Assembly (NCBI RefSeq): GCF_004801855.1
Contig: NZ_SSTC01000037.1
Span: 1 to 43,206 of the forward strand
Length of the DNA: 43,206 bases
Direction: 5' to 3'
DNA from: Pseudomonas sp. A-1
GTDB lineage: Bacteria; Pseudomonadota; Gammaproteobacteria; Pseudomonadales; Pseudomonadaceae
The position numbers and the translations under genes were made by a program. The notes under the pieces were generated by a model. It saw nothing but the letters and a program-made list of their open reading frames with translations, searched no databases and was not told the DNA's origin. The stretch's first letter is position 1; the number at the start of each line of letters is the position of its first letter. Below are positions 42,258 through 43,206 of the stretch, piece after piece.

Positions 42258-42274
42258 TGCGACCCGGTGTCGCA
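42258..42274. promoter_or_regulatory. Operator-like dyad B upstream of the nuo promoter
   Basis: TGCGAC-CCGGT-GTCGCA is a perfect 6-bp dyad with a 5-bp spacer, about 75-91 bp upstream of the predicted start. Its centre is 105 bp from that of dyad A, ten helical turns, so both sites face the same side of the DNA. Confidence 0.55.
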
Positions 42275-42282
42275 GGCAGGGT

Positions 42283-42309
42283 AAAAAAAGACCCCGCCGA
42301 AGCGGGGTC
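42283..42309 (-). terminator. Rho-independent terminator of the D-lactate dehydrogenase-like gene
   Basis: An 8-bp perfect stem GACCCCGC (42290-42297) with GCGGGGTC (42302-42309), loop CGAA, is followed by seven T on the minus strand. It lies about 36 bp past the stop of the gene at 42346 and shields the nuo promoter. Confidence 0.9.
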
Positions 42310-42345
42310 GAACGTGCCATGGTACGAGCTTGAAGCGTGTCGGGC

Positions 42346-43206
42346 TCAGACCGCCTGTCCGGGGACTCTGGCCCGGGTGACCCGGTCCACCAGATAGACC
42401 AGGCCGTGGTAGTCGATGCCGGAATGCTGCGACAGGCCGATCTCGCAGGTGCGGCTGGTGGACACCCCTTCGCCGCACTGCTGCACGGCGTCCTTCAGCG
42501 AGCGCAGTGCGTGGGCATTGAGCTCCGGCCGGTTGAAGCCCTTGTCGCCGGCGAAGCCGCAGCAGTGGATGCCTTCCGGCACCACCACCTGGCGGGTGCA
42601 GCGGCCGACGATGTCGATCAGCCCCTGCGCCTCGCCCAGATGCTGGGTGCTGCAGGTGACGTGCACCGCCACCGGCTCGGCCTGCGGGACGAACTCCAGG
42701 CGGTCGAGCAGCTGCTCGCGGATGAACTTCACCGGATCGAAGATCTGCAGGCGCTCGTCGGCAAGATCCTGCACCAGGCGCAGGGTGCACGGGCTGGTGT
42801 CGCAGTAGATCGGGTCGAGGCCGCCGCGACTGGCCTCGAGCAGCGCGTCGAGCAGCTCGCGGCGCTTGGCCTCGGCCTGCTCGGGATAGCCCTTGGAGGC
42901 GAACGGCTGGCCGCAGCACAGGTTGTCCAGGTTGTCCGGGAACACCACGGCGAAGCCGGCCTTCTCCAGCAGGGCGCGGGTCTTGTCGAGCAGCGGCGTC
43001 TGCTCGGCGTCGCCGGCCGCCGGGCCCATGGCGCGCGACACGCAGGCGGCCAGATACACCACCCGCGGCTTTTCCGTCTGTTGCGGCGCGGCCGGCAACT
43101 GCAGGCGCACCGGCTGCGGCATGGCGGCCGTCCACTGCGGCAGGCGCTCGCCGGACAGCCGGCGCAGACCGGCGCTCAGCGCGGCCAGGCGCGGCGCGCC
43201 GAGCAG
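42346..43206 (-). CDS. D-lactate dehydrogenase-like flavoprotein, C-terminal part with CCG domains (partial)
   Basis: The last 287 residues of a large protein whose start lies beyond the right edge. The visible part has two cysteine-rich CCG-type domains: CCGQPFASKGY and CDTSPCTLRL, then TCSTQHLGEAQG, HCCGFAGDKGFNRPEL and GVSTSRTCEIGLSQHSGIDYHGLVYLVD. This matches the C-terminus of the FAD/iron-sulfur respiratory D-lactate dehydrogenase of Pseudomonas lactate-use (lld) operons, which passes electrons to the quinone pool. The FAD domain is not visible, so a D-2-hydroxyglutarate or glycolate oxidase relative is possible. A strong terminator follows. Confidence 0.85.
   Translation of the reverse strand: MLGAPRLAALSAGLRRLSGERLPQWTAAMPQPVRLQLPAAPQQTEKPRVVYLAACVSRAMGPAAGDAEQTPLLDKTRALLEKAGFAVVFPDNLDNLCCGQPFASKGYPEQAEAKRRELLDALLEASRGGLDPIYCDTSPCTLRLVQDLADERLQIFDPVKFIREQLLDRLEFVPQAEPVAVHVTCSTQHLGEAQGLIDIVGRCTRQVVVPEGIHCCGFAGDKGFNRPELNAHALRSLKDAVQQCGEGVSTSRTCEIGLSQHSGIDYHGLVYLVDRVTRARVPGQAV

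Noticed and set aside
42153-42274. ArgR operator at the nuo promoter
   Set aside because: TGTCGC is present twice, but the A pair expected eight bases later is displaced by one in each, so I kept the dyads as sites for an unknown factor.

Overview
This window comes from a GC-rich gammaproteobacterium of the Pseudomonas group. The evidence is the fused nuoCD gene inside a complete nuoA-N operon, the run fklB / ispB / rplU-rpmA-cgtA-proB-creA, the run mscL ... radA / PilZ / glyA, and protein lengths that match my memory of P. aeruginosa homologues (NuoCD 593, NuoB 225, NuoA 137, RadA 453, ProB 372 residues). Species cannot be fixed from the sequence alone. Most of the window is core chromosome. 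I see no prophage, transposase, CRISPR array, tRNA or rRNA.

Layout. Positions 1-4159 (minus strand): the start of an amino-acid ABC transporter ATPase, the tRNA methyltransferase trmA, an NCS2/AzgA-type purine permease and the rRNA methyltransferase rlmG. Then fpr and a TerC/CBS membrane protein (plus), mscL, a small YdcH-like protein and a GNAT acetyltransferase (minus), radA (plus), a PilZ c-di-GMP receptor and glyA (minus), ettA (plus), and a REC-REC-GGDEF diguanylate cyclase (minus). Next on the plus strand come a Lon-like protease with unusual ATPase motifs, an unrecognised 111-residue protein lying between two perfect DnaA boxes, a YqhA/UPF0114 membrane protein, and a short operon for an iron-sulfur photolyase/cryptochrome and a DUF2256 zinc-finger protein. 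Positions 21317-26979 hold fklB, ispB (minus), rplU-rpmA, cgtA and proB-creA. Positions 27172-42084 (minus) hold the whole proton-pumping NADH:quinone oxidoreductase operon in the order nuoA-B-CD-E-F-G-H-I-J-K-L-M-N. The window ends inside a D-lactate dehydrogenase-like flavoprotein.

The most interesting signals are non-coding. (1) Tandem and inverted TGTACA elements lie in front of the photolyase operon, followed by a 22-codon leader ORF whose stop overlaps the photolyase GTG start. This suggests light (LitR/CarH-type) control plus translational coupling. (2) Two copies of a ~130-bp palindromic intergenic repeat keep their stems through compensatory changes; one copy carries a 59-bp block of three mini-hairpins. 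(3) Two near-identical 17-bp dyads lie 105 bp apart on either side of the predicted nuoA promoter. (4) Two perfect DnaA boxes lie 507 bp apart around the hypothetical gene. All of these are readings by eye and have not been tested computationally.
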